Shown here one piece after another: positions 1 to 6,214 of a stretch of DNA of 17,744 nt. Both the position numbers and the translations under genes were made by a program. The notes under the pieces are model-generated. The model was not told the DNA's origin. It saw only the letters and a list, made by a program, of their open reading frames with translations, and searched no databases. Source of the stretch: JBAZFF01 sp043815465. GTDB lineage: Bacteria; Patescibacteriota; Minisyncoccia; Minisyncoccales; RBG-13-42-11. Position 1 is the stretch's first letter. Each line of letters opens with the position of its first letter. The stretch is taken from contig JBDRIW010000004.1 of NCBI GenBank assembly GCA_043815465.1, positions 1-17,744 of the forward strand, read 5' to 3'.

Positions 1-1
1 G

Positions 2-115
2 TTTAAAGATGTTTTAGAATTAATAGAAAAGTTGAGAATGTGGAATATAGAATATAACAATACGGAACACTGCGGACTTAATGGGTTAACGCCCAACCAA
101 GCCCTTAGATTATGA
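2..115 (+). CDS. Transposase C-terminal fragment (IS3/IS481-type integrase core), cut at window edge
   Basis: Frame 2 is open from the window edge and reads 37 codons to TGA at 113-115. The tail has a tryptophan, then YNNTEHCGLNGLTPNQAL. This is the usual end of the rve/rve_3 DDE integrase core (YN...H..L.G.TP..AL) of IS3- and IS481-type transposases, which cut and rejoin DNA at element ends. Only the C-terminus is visible, so the catalytic acids lie outside the window and the family cannot be split further. It converges on rpsP, whose stop is 31 bases away. The stretch at about 116-137 reads outward as TG...CA and could hold the element's right inverted repeat, but the left end is needed to confirm that. 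Confidence 0.8.
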   Translation, partial: FKDVLELIEKLRMWNIEYNNTEHCGLNGLTPNQALRL

Positions 116-146
116 GTGCAATATGTCTGTGTCTAAAACAAGAATC

Positions 147-704
147 TTATTTAGTTTTTGGAGTTTCTTCAACCTTTTCTTCTGGTTTTATCTCTTTGAG
201 AGGATCTTCTATTGGTTTTATTTCTTCTACGGAGTCTTTAGGTTTTTCCACTGAAACTTCTTCTGTAATCTTTTCTTCTTCTGGTTTTATTTCTTTTACT
301 ACTTCCTGTTTTTCTCCTACTGATTCTTCTGGCTCAACAGGCTTTTCTTCTAAAACAGGTTGTTCTTTTTTGGTTGGTTCAGCCACTGGAACTTCTGCTT
401 CTATCGGCTTTACTTCTTCCTTCGGAGCTTCTTTCTTTGATTTCTTATGTAAATCTATTTTCTTTTTATCTATTACTTTTTCTGAAACTAATAAATTATG
501 AACTGTTTCAGAAGGTTGAGCCCCAACACTAATCCAATACTTAACTCTTTCTACGTTTAAGGTCTTGTCTTTCGTAGTTGGGTTATAAGTACCTACTTGC
601 TCAACAAAACGACCTCTTCTGGAAGAATTTGTTTTTTCTGTTACAACTATCTTGAATGATGGTTGATTCTTTTTTCCTATTCTGAAAAATCTTATTACTA
701 ACAT
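147..704 (-). CDS. rpsP: 30S ribosomal protein S16 with long acidic C-terminal extension
   Basis: Residues 1-84 are a normal S16 (opening MLVIRFFRIGKKNQPSFKIV, then the RGRFVEQVGTYNP stretch and YWISVGAQPSETVHNLL). S16 binds 16S rRNA and aids 30S assembly. The protein is 185 residues against about 80-90 in most bacteria. Residues 85-185 are a low-complexity tail rich in Glu, Pro, Lys and Val with loose EEKP/EIKPEE repeats, probably disordered. The ATG is one base after the rnc stop, so the two are likely translationally coupled. No Shine-Dalgarno is visible. The partners often found after rpsP (KH-domain protein, rimM, trmD) are absent; an IS end lies there instead. No clear terminator follows. 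Family call is certain; the role of the tail is unknown. Confidence 0.96.
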   Translation of the reverse strand: MLVIRFFRIGKKNQPSFKIVVTEKTNSSRRGRFVEQVGTYNPTTKDKTLNVERVKYWISVGAQPSETVHNLLVSEKVIDKKKIDLHKKSKKEAPKEEVKPIEAEVPVAEPTKKEQPVLEEKPVEPEESVGEKQEVVKEIKPEEEKITEEVSVEKPKDSVEEIKPIEDPLKEIKPEEKVEETPKTK

Positions 705-705
705 G

Positions 706-1389
706 TTATTTTTTGTTTAATGCATTTTTTGCCGCTGCTTCCTCTGCTTCCTGTTTGGAAAACCCTGAGCCTTCAGCTATCATACTTTTATCAAGAAAAA
801 CACCAATAGTAAAGTGTTTAGCATGATCAGGTCCAGATTCTCTCAATACTTTATATAATGGAGTGATACCTGTTTCTTCTTGAGCTCTTTCTTGAAATAA
901 AGATTTACTATCTCTATGCAATCCTTTTTCAATTATTTCTGGAAGATCTGGCAATAAATGTTTTTTAATAAATTGTTCGCAAACTTTATATCCCCTATCT
1001 AAATAAACTGCGCCGACAAATGATTCAAACGTATTAGCTAGAATATATTGTCTAGCTTTTCCCATTTCCTTAGCTTCTCCTTTAGATAATAATAAATAAT
1101 CATTAAACTCTAATTTCGAAGCTATTTCTGAAAGTTTTTTAGCATTCACCAAAGAAGCTCTCCAACTAGTCAATTCTCCTTCTGGATTCTTGGGATATTT
1201 TAAATAAAGAGACTCTGTAACTATAAGCTCTATTACTGCATCCCCCAAGAATTCTAATCTTTCATTATTCTCCAATTTAGAATCAGGATTTTCATTAAGA
1301 TAGGATCTATGACAAAAAGCTTGAGCCAATAAATCATTTTTTTTAAAACTTATCCCTAATTTCTTCTCTAAATTTTTAAATTCTTTCAA
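706..1389 (-). CDS. rnc: Ribonuclease III
   Basis: RNase III cuts double-stranded RNA in rRNA precursors and structured mRNAs. The 227 residues have the normal layout. A nuclease domain (about 1-150) carries the signature NERLEFLGDAV, with Glu43, Glu46 and Asp50. A C-terminal dsRNA-binding domain (about 158-227) ends QEAEEAAAKNALNKK. In the second active-site motif the usual Asp is Asn119 (ANTFESFVGAVYLD), while Glu122 is kept. The start is TTG: in-frame stops lie seven and eight codons upstream with no ATG or GTG between. There is no Shine-Dalgarno. A 67-base gap separates it from nusB, with only weak dyad symmetry at about 1407-1447. It sits in the rpmF-nusB-rnc-rpsP operon, fitting a joint role in ribosome production. 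Confidence 0.95.
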   Translation of the reverse strand: MKEFKNLEKKLGISFKKNDLLAQAFCHRSYLNENPDSKLENNERLEFLGDAVIELIVTESLYLKYPKNPEGELTSWRASLVNAKKLSEIASKLEFNDYLLLSKGEAKEMGKARQYILANTFESFVGAVYLDRGYKVCEQFIKKHLLPDLPEIIEKGLHRDSKSLFQERAQEETGITPLYKVLRESGPDHAKHFTIGVFLDKSMIAEGSGFSKQEAEEAAAKNALNKK

Positions 1390-1456
1390 TTTTTTACTGT
1401 CAGCTTATTATCTAGCTACCTTATAAAACAAGATAACGAGGTGATAATCCAACAAA

Positions 1457-1915
1457 TTACTTTTTAATTTCTTCGACTTTTACTTCTTTTTGTTCTCTAT
1501 TTTCAAGTTCTTTATAAACAGTTCCCAATACTCCATTAACAAATCTTCCAGAACTCTCTCCTCCAAAAGACTTCGCTAACTCTATCGCTTCATTAATAGC
1601 TACTTTAGGAGGAACTTCATCCTTATTAGTATAAAGTAATTCATAAAGTCCTATCCTTAAAATATTCCTATCTACTATAGTGATTTGATCTACTGGCCAT
1701 TCTGGAGCAGCTTTTTCTATAATCTTATTCAGCTGAGGTAGATATTTTACAACTCCTGCTATTATCTGCCAGACCAAACTCTGATCCTCTAACCCAGGAC
1801 CGAATTCTTTTACATTCTTTTCTGTTATTTTTTCCAAATCCCCTCTCTTTTCTCCAAAGTCCCATTCATATAGGCTCTGCATGGATATGGATCTCGATAA
1901 ATGACGTGATGCCAT
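1457..1915 (-). CDS. nusB: Transcription antitermination factor NusB
   Basis: NusB pairs with S10 (NusE) on boxA RNA to keep polymerase processive on rRNA operons. The 152 residues are helical and match the family. The N-terminus is R-H-L-S-R-S-I-S-M-Q-S-L-Y, the middle has VDRNILRIGLYELLY, then AINEAIELAKSFG, and the end has the signature S-S-G-R-F-V-N-G-V-L-G. After that comes a short charged tail (ENREQKEVKVEEIKK) beyond the usual fold. Start is ATG, 26 bases after the L32 stop, with no Shine-Dalgarno. It lies between rpmF and rnc in one operon, so rRNA transcription, processing and ribosomal protein synthesis would be co-expressed. Confidence 0.93.
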   Translation of the reverse strand: MASRHLSRSISMQSLYEWDFGEKRGDLEKITEKNVKEFGPGLEDQSLVWQIIAGVVKYLPQLNKIIEKAAPEWPVDQITIVDRNILRIGLYELLYTNKDEVPPKVAINEAIELAKSFGGESSGRFVNGVLGTVYKELENREQKEVKVEEIKK

Positions 1916-1941
1916 ATATTAAGAATTTTTATTTAAAGTTC

Positions 1942-2226
1942 TTATTGTTTTGATAAGTTTTGGAGATTTAATTTATCTCCTTTTTTATCTTCAGCTTCTT
2001 TCAAAGCTAATTCTTTTTGTTTTAATTTCTTTTCTTTTTTAGTCAATTTTTTCATTACATCTATAACCTCAACTCCTTTATAAAGTCCACAGTTTTTACA
2101 AGCTGTGTGAGGTAAGATAGGCTTTCCACATTTAGGGCAAATAGACAAAGCAGTAGCCGTTAAATAAATCTGGCTCCTTCTTTGATTACGTCTTGATTTT
2201 GTATGTCTCTGTTTTGGTACTCCCAT
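1942..2226 (-). CDS. rpmF: 50S ribosomal protein L32, zinc-binding form with C-terminal extension
   Basis: The start MGVPKQRHTKSRRNQRR is the conserved L32 N-terminus. Cys30-X2-Cys33 and Cys43-X2-Cys46 (CPKC, CKNC) form the zinc ribbon of the Zn-containing (C+) form. L32 is usually about 55-65 residues. Here residues 56-94 add a Lys/Glu-rich, probably helical tail (KKLTKKEKKLKQKELALKE). It is the first gene of the rpmF-nusB-rnc-rpsP operon and lies directly after the terminator of the upstream cluster. A possible promoter ends only 9 bases before the ATG, which would make this mRNA leaderless or nearly so. Confidence 0.95.
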   Translation of the reverse strand: MGVPKQRHTKSRRNQRRSQIYLTATALSICPKCGKPILPHTACKNCGLYKGVEVIDVMKKLTKKEKKLKQKELALKEAEDKKGDKLNLQNLSKQ

Positions 2227-2235
2227 AATATATTT

Positions 2236-2264
2236 AATCTAACAAATTATTTTTTAAAAAGCAA
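2236..2264 (-). promoter_or_regulatory. Candidate promoter of the rpmF-nusB-rnc-rpsP operon
   Basis: On the minus strand TTGCTT (2264-2259) is followed after 17 bases by TAGATT (2241-2236). Both boxes are imperfect (3/6 and 4/6 to consensus). The -10 box ends 9 bases before the rpmF ATG, so transcription would start almost at the start codon. A promoter is expected here because a terminator lies immediately upstream. The exact boxes are uncertain in such AT-rich DNA. Confidence 0.35.
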
Positions 2265-2273
2265 TGTTTAGAT

Positions 2274-2301
2274 AAAAAAAGAAGATTTATAGAACCTTCT
2301 T
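2274..2301 (-). terminator. Rho-independent terminator of the six-gene cluster
   Basis: On the minus strand the RNA would form AAGAAGGUU-CUAUA-AAUCUUCUU, a nine-pair stem with one G-U wobble, running straight into a run of U (A-run 2274-2280 on the plus strand). It lies 18 bases after the stop of the secreted PKD/Fn3-type gene and before rpmF. It therefore ends the cluster and separates it from the ribosomal operon. Confidence 0.75.
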
Positions 2302-2319
2302 CTTTATTCAAATATTAAT

Positions 2320-3348
2320 TTATACTCTAAATAATTTAAAAATAATTGAGAATATTTTATACAACCAACCAGCCGGTGGAACCTCCTTATATTCTGGTAG
2401 AGGCAAAGTTACAGATATAATGTTCTCAGAACTTTCACAACTATAACCAGAAGAATCTGTAACTTGAAGTTTTATTGTATTTTCAATGGTGGAAAATAAA
2501 ATATTAGGATATTGGGAGATATTAGTAGTAGTTCCAACATATTCTCCCGTACCTGAAACTATTGTCCAGAGATAATTAGATATTAAAGCTCCCCCATAAA
2601 CTTGAGTTAAATCAGGGTTGAAAATCACCACCTCTTCTTCGGTAGGTTCTTCTGGAGTCCAATTAAAATCAGGCCAAGGATATGCATGATTAGGGGTTGT
2701 AAAGATATTTACATCTGACCAATCTGACCAATTTCCCTGATCATCTTGTACTCTAACTATCCACCAATAATTAGTATTCCAACTAGCTAAATCTCTCCAA
2801 TCAGCGACCAAAGGAGTATAAGCCACAGAAGAACCTCCTGAAGCCGTTATTTCTTCAGGGTCCTGAATAGCAAAATTAGAATCATCATCTATTCTTATTT
2901 CATAGGCTTGTTGAGGATCTCCGTCAGGGTCAGAATATGTCCAATAGAAAATAGGTAGAGATAATTCTTGAAATGTACAATTATCCCATGTTTCGTTAGT
3001 GTCAGACGGAACGTTGGGGAAATTATTGCAGATGACACTATCTAGACAACTACTATCTGTTTCTCCTTGAGCGTCTCTCGCTTGTCCGCAAGCGTTAAAA
3101 GTACCAGGTCCAAGACAAGTATATTGGCAAGAACAAGAACTGATAAAACCAAAAACTAAACAAGTTTGAGTACAAGGCGAAGTAACGTTGCATTGAGTAA
3201 GATTTCCGTTACTATCGGAACAAATTACCTCAACAGTAGCTATTTCACCTATTCCTTTGATTACGGCTTGAACCACTTGAGGAAAAACTAAAAATAAAAA
3301 TAGAATTATTAATAAGTTGAACAAGATTTTTTTATTTAATCTAATCAT
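2320..3348 (-). CDS. Secreted Cys-rich protein with Fn3-like and PKD-like domains
   Basis: Residues 1-28 are a classical signal peptide (Lys-rich start, long Leu/Ile/Phe core, likely cut after V-V-Q-A28). Residues about 43-125 hold 11 of the 12 cysteines, suggesting a disulfide-bonded region. Residues about 130-220 look like an Fn3-type beta domain, with SDPDGDPQQAYEIRIDDDS and the WIVRVQDDQGNWSDWS stretch. HAYPWPDFNWTP then leads into a PKD-like domain (about 222-315). The same order, with the H-A-Y-P-W-P-D-F linker, is familiar in Parcubacteria surface proteins. The C-terminus (G-W-L-Y-K-I-F-S-I-I-F-K-L-F-R-V) is hydrophobic and basic and may hold the protein at the membrane. It is the last gene of the cluster, 15 bases after the DUF483-like gene. 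Its function is not known; a surface partner of the repeat protein is an inference from position. Confidence 0.8.
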   Translation of the reverse strand: MIRLNKKILFNLLIILFLFLVFPQVVQAVIKGIGEIATVEVICSDSNGNLTQCNVTSPCTQTCLVFGFISSCSCQYTCLGPGTFNACGQARDAQGETDSSCLDSVICNNFPNVPSDTNETWDNCTFQELSLPIFYWTYSDPDGDPQQAYEIRIDDDSNFAIQDPEEITASGGSSVAYTPLVADWRDLASWNTNYWWIVRVQDDQGNWSDWSDVNIFTTPNHAYPWPDFNWTPEEPTEEEVVIFNPDLTQVYGGALISNYLWTIVSGTGEYVGTTTNISQYPNILFSTIENTIKLQVTDSSGYSCESSENIISVTLPLPEYKEVPPAGWLYKIFSIIFKLFRV

Positions 3349-3363
3349 TTATTTTTGAAAATA

Positions 3364-4281
3364 TTAAACTTTTCTTTTGTTTAAATTAATAATATGATGA
3401 ATTTTATCGTCATGGAATATGGATTGCGTAGCTCCCCTGAGCCATTTTGTATTAATTATTGCCATACCCTTGTATTCATCCCAAATCATGGGTTCTGCTA
3501 AAAATTTTAATAAACTGCTGCTGGAAGGCATAAATTGTAAAAACTTTTTACTTATTTTCTGACTTTCTTTACAATCAAAAGAACAAGGAATATGAGAAAT
3601 GGTTTTGACCCCAAAATTTCTAAGGGCTACATTTATTTCAGGTAAAATATTGACAGAAAGAGTTTCAGCACTTACTTTTTTGGGAAATCCTTTGCCGTCA
3701 GCTACTTTTTCTTTACTAATTTTTACTCCTTTTGTTTTTTTGGCTGCCGTAAAAATTGAGTCTATCGCATCTTTTTCTTTAGAATATTTAAGTAATGATT
3801 TAATACAACACGAAGGATATCCTAAAAGTTTTCCAATTTTACTAACGCTATTTGCCCCCCCGGACCGAAGACACCCTACTAACTCTTGAGCTTTCTCTTC
3901 AGAATAAGAAACCGCGCATTGGATAAAACGAGATTTTTCGGAAGAAAATATTGGTTGAACTAAACTATTGTCTTTCTCAATTTTCTGAATTGGTAAAAAA
4001 ATCAAACCCATTTTATTAAAATTAAAACATTCTTCTTGATATTTTATGTCTTCCACCAAAAATATTCCGCAGTCTCTTACTTTATTAACCACAGTCATTA
4101 GCTCAGCTCTATTAAATTCTTCTGCCCATCTATAAAATAAATCGGAATTGTCCCGACAATTTTCTCTCCAAACTATTCTTGAAAAAGATGGTATCTCAAC
4201 TTTATTAAGTTGATTTTGATTATTTTTTAATTGATTCATTTTTATGAGAAGATCCTTGAAGGGGTCTTCTATCAGAAACAT
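3364..4281 (-). CDS. DUF483-like cysteine-motif protein, probable partner of the radical SAM enzyme
   Basis: This 305-residue protein has no signal peptide or membrane segment and is probably cytosolic. Two Cys motifs stand out: GYPSCC at residues 154-159 and H-I-P-C-S-F-D-C at 230-237. Together they resemble the DUF483 family as I recall it; no search was possible. Other cysteines are scattered (E-N-C, R-D-C-G, E-E-C, I-Q-C, V-G-C). Paired cysteines could bind a metal or Fe-S cluster, but this is not shown. The reading frame overlaps the end of the radical SAM gene by 62 bases. A start at Met15 (ATG at 4239) would cut the overlap to 20 bases and is a fair alternative. An imperfect inverted repeat at 4247-4270 spans the overlap. 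Such tight coupling suggests the two proteins act together. Confidence 0.7.
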   Translation of the reverse strand: MFLIEDPFKDLLIKMNQLKNNQNQLNKVEIPSFSRIVWRENCRDNSDLFYRWAEEFNRAELMTVVNKVRDCGIFLVEDIKYQEECFNFNKMGLIFLPIQKIEKDNSLVQPIFSSEKSRFIQCAVSYSEEKAQELVGCLRSGGANSVSKIGKLLGYPSCCIKSLLKYSKEKDAIDSIFTAAKKTKGVKISKEKVADGKGFPKKVSAETLSVNILPEINVALRNFGVKTISHIPCSFDCKESQKISKKFLQFMPSSSSLLKFLAEPMIWDEYKGMAIINTKWLRGATQSIFHDDKIHHIINLNKRKV

Positions 4282-5362
4282 TAATAGGTCTTTGCTTTTC
4301 GGGGAAGGACGGTTTAAAATTTGGTTCGGTTTTTAGAGGAACAAAAGGAAGCAAAGCTTTTAATTTTTTTTCAAAAAATTCAAAAAGAACGTAGTAAGCC
4401 TCACAAAACCTATCTTTATTTCGCCAATCCCAATCTCTAGCGACAGCAGGACATCCTCCAAAACAAACTTTTCCCCCATAACGACAACCCTTACAATCTG
4501 TTTGGCTTAATAGATTCCATCTAAAAGAAGGACAAACTGGGAAATCTCCTTGATAAAATATTTCATTATCAAATCTCCCACATAAATTAGGAACTCCTCC
4601 TGCAGTAACATGTGTAGCATGAGTACAAAAAGGATCACAATCTTGAAAGGTGCACTCACTACGTTTTCCCAATAAAGCATTAACTATGCTTTGAAAAGGA
4701 CGAATATTGGATAAATTATTATCAACAACAAAGTTTGCCAAACGTAAGTAGGCTGATTTGGCTTGTTCAGGAGAAATTTCAATTTTAGAATCGGGATGAT
4801 AAATAAGATTAACTTTTGATGGGATTCCTTCTTTTGAAAAATCAAGAATGAGTTTTTCTATATATTTTATCTTTTCTGGAGCAACATTATTTTTATGAAT
4901 CGTCATAAGAACAGCTGTAGCAACCCCAGCTTTTTTTAATTTAAGTATATTATTTATTACCAAGTCTGTGTTTTTTTTAGTCTTTCCTCTCCATTTATTA
5001 GCTGGCCAGTAACCATCTACAGAAACACCAATATGAGTTTTATATTTTTTGAAAAGTTTAATTTTTTTATCTGAGATTAAGCTACCATTAGTTTGAATAT
5101 TAGAACGGCCAGACAATTCAAAGCTTAACTTTAATAATTTCTTTAATATTTTTTCTTCCATATAAAGAGGTTCTCCTCCATGTAGAATAATCCCTCCTTG
5201 TTTTTTGGGAAATTCTTTTCTTAATGTATCTTCAAGAACTTTAATATCAGTAACTTTTCCATCACGAAAATTTCTTCTAGGAGAAGTATTATAACAATAA
5301 GTACATGGGCCCTCTGGTCTATTTTCAAAATTACATCGTAGATTCGAATCAACTATAAACAT
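4220..5362 (-). CDS. Radical SAM/SPASM protein maturase with atypical CX9CX2C motif
   Basis: Radical SAM enzymes use a [4Fe-4S] cluster and S-adenosylmethionine to start radical chemistry; SPASM members mostly modify peptides and proteins. The cluster ligands are Cys10, Cys20 and Cys23 (L-R-C-N-F ... G-P-C-T-Y-C-Y-N), spaced CX9CX2C instead of CX3CX2C. Other family marks are HGGEP at 61-65, QTNGSL from 90 and GVSVDG at 112-117. The C-terminal third has ten cysteines (237, 242, 246, 261, 277, 290, 293, 300, 304, 320). These include C-K-G-C-R-Y-G-G-K-V-C-F-G-G-C-P, typical of SPASM domains that bind extra Fe-S clusters. The tail after about 345 is basic and low in complexity. The gene lies 43 bases after the Tyr/Asp repeat gene, the obvious substrate. 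Family call is strong; the reaction is inferred. Confidence 0.9.
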   Translation of the reverse strand: MFIVDSNLRCNFENRPEGPCTYCYNTSPRRNFRDGKVTDIKVLEDTLRKEFPKKQGGIILHGGEPLYMEEKILKKLLKLSFELSGRSNIQTNGSLISDKKIKLFKKYKTHIGVSVDGYWPANKWRGKTKKNTDLVINNILKLKKAGVATAVLMTIHKNNVAPEKIKYIEKLILDFSKEGIPSKVNLIYHPDSKIEISPEQAKSAYLRLANFVVDNNLSNIRPFQSIVNALLGKRSECTFQDCDPFCTHATHVTAGGVPNLCGRFDNEIFYQGDFPVCPSFRWNLLSQTDCKGCRYGGKVCFGGCPAVARDWDWRNKDRFCEAYYVLFEFFEKKLKALLPFVPLKTEPNFKPSFPEKQRPINVSDRRPLQGSSHKNESIKK

Positions 5363-5405
5363 AAAACAATTAAAACATAACTAATAATATTAATAAACAC
5401 GCTTT

Positions 5406-6206
5406 CTATTCTACATTAACACTCTCTACTTTAGGGGGAACATTGTCAGAGTAATCGGAATAATCTTCGTAATCGTAATAATCTCCATAGTCTGAATAAT
5501 CTTCGTAATCATAATAATTATCATAATCACTATAATTATCATAATCACTATAGTCAAGATAAGGAGCTGAGTCAGAATAGTTATTATAATTACTATAATC
5601 ATTATAGTTACTATAATCAGAATAGTTACCATAATCAGAATAGTTACCATAATCATAATAATTTCCGTAGTCAGAGTAAGGAAGAGAATCAAGGTAACCA
5701 ACATCGCCGTAATTTACGTAATTATGATAAAGTCCACCACCTGGCGCAACTGCATCACTATAATCAGGATAAACAATATCATAATAATCATCATAATCTA
5801 CATAATTTCCATAGTCTCCATAATTTCCATAGTCTCCATAGTCGGCATAGTCTCCATAGTCTAAATAATCATTATAGTTACTATAATCAGAATAGTTACC
5901 ATAGGCGACATCATCAGAATAATTATCCGAATAATCTGAATAATCTGAATAATTCCAATAATCTCCATAATCTGAATAGTTACCATAATCAGAATAATCT
6001 CCATAATCTTCGTAATCTCCATAAGCCTGAACTCCATCTGAATCGGGATTATCTTTTAGATCAACAAAATGTTCTATTATTTTAGAAGCTCCCCCACCAA
6101 TCAAACCAACTCCAAAGCCTAATACTATAGCTTGAATTTTACCAATAGACCCCCTATCTTCTTTCAAGAAATTTTTAACTTTTCTTTTTATGTCTTTCTT
6201 AAACAT
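5406..6206 (-). CDS. Prepilin-like surface protein with 57 Tyr-X-(Asp/Asn) triplets; proposed radical SAM substrate
   Basis: The 266-residue protein has three parts. Residues 1-19 are basic and end E-D-R-G. Residues 20-45 are hydrophobic (SIGKIQAIVLGFGVGLIGGG at 20-39). The whole N-terminus looks like a type IV/class III prepilin leader with likely cleavage after Gly19. Residues 62-254 consist almost entirely of Y-X-D or Y-X-N triplets. I count 57, in runs of up to 14 without a break, separated by short Pro/Gly/Ala/Val linkers. The middle residue varies (G, S, E, D, N, Y, L, A, V, W, P, H), but position 3 is always Asp or Asn. There is no Cys, and no Lys or Arg between 51 and 259. The gene sits 8 bases after the A24 peptidase gene and 43 before the radical SAM gene. 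No family is recognised. A filament, stalk or adhesin subunit crosslinked at its Tyr residues is the favoured inference. Confidence 0.85.
   Translation of the reverse strand: MFKKDIKRKVKNFLKEDRGSIGKIQAIVLGFGVGLIGGGASKIIEHFVDLKDNPDSDGVQAYGDYEDYGDYSDYGNYSDYGDYWNYSDYSDYSDNYSDDVAYGNYSDYSNYNDYLDYGDYADYGDYGNYGDYGNYVDYDDYYDIVYPDYSDAVAPGGGLYHNYVNYGDVGYLDSLPYSDYGNYYDYGNYSDYGNYSDYSNYNDYSNYNNYSDSAPYLDYSDYDNYSDYDNYYDYEDYSDYGDYYDYEDYSDYSDNVPPKVESVNVE
5595..5903 (-). repeat. Two identical 39-bp copies within the triplet-repeat gene
   Basis: Bases 5595-5633 and 5865-5903 are identical and lie 270 bases apart. They encode residues 192-204 and 102-114, both YGNYSDYSNYNDY. The surrounding triplets use mixed Tyr, Asp and Asn codons and are not identical. 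The exact pair therefore marks a recent copy or gene-conversion event inside an older, diverged array. Confidence 0.85.
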
Positions 6207-6214
6207 GTTTACGA

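Noticed and set aside
112..501. Ser/Phe-rich 129-codon frame on the plus strand opposite rpsP.
   Set aside because: It is antisense to the Glu/Lys-rich S16 tail, where complement codons avoid stops; no supporting start signal or homology.
1400..1450. Stem in the nusB-rnc gap as an RNase III autoregulation site.
   Set aside because: Only short interrupted arms can be drawn (TTATC/GATAA and ACCT/AGGT with unequal spacing); too weak to call.
4247..4270. Inverted repeat AGAAGATCC...GGGTCTTCT as a terminator between radical SAM and DUF483-like genes.
   Set aside because: It lies inside both overlapping reading frames, has a mismatch on the transcribed strand and no U-run.
5426..5704. Hydrophobic 92-codon frame (Ile/Thr/Met-rich) on the minus strand.
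   Set aside because: It is the out-of-frame reading of the Tyr triplet array; its composition is a by-product of TAT/GAT-rich codons.
5426..6030. CRISPR-like or tandem DNA repeat array of short AT-rich units.
   Set aside because: The repetition follows the 9-base coding period of Tyr-X-Asp/Asn with mixed codons and no constant repeat-spacer pattern; it is protein-coding repetition.
5406..6206. Tyramine-excision (splicease) substrate, because many D/N-Tyr-Gly stretches occur.
   Set aside because: Tyr is followed by Gly in only a minority of triplets, while Asp/Asn at position 3 is invariant. The pattern fits a three-residue crosslink better. No PlpY-like partner or nitrile-hydratase leader is present.
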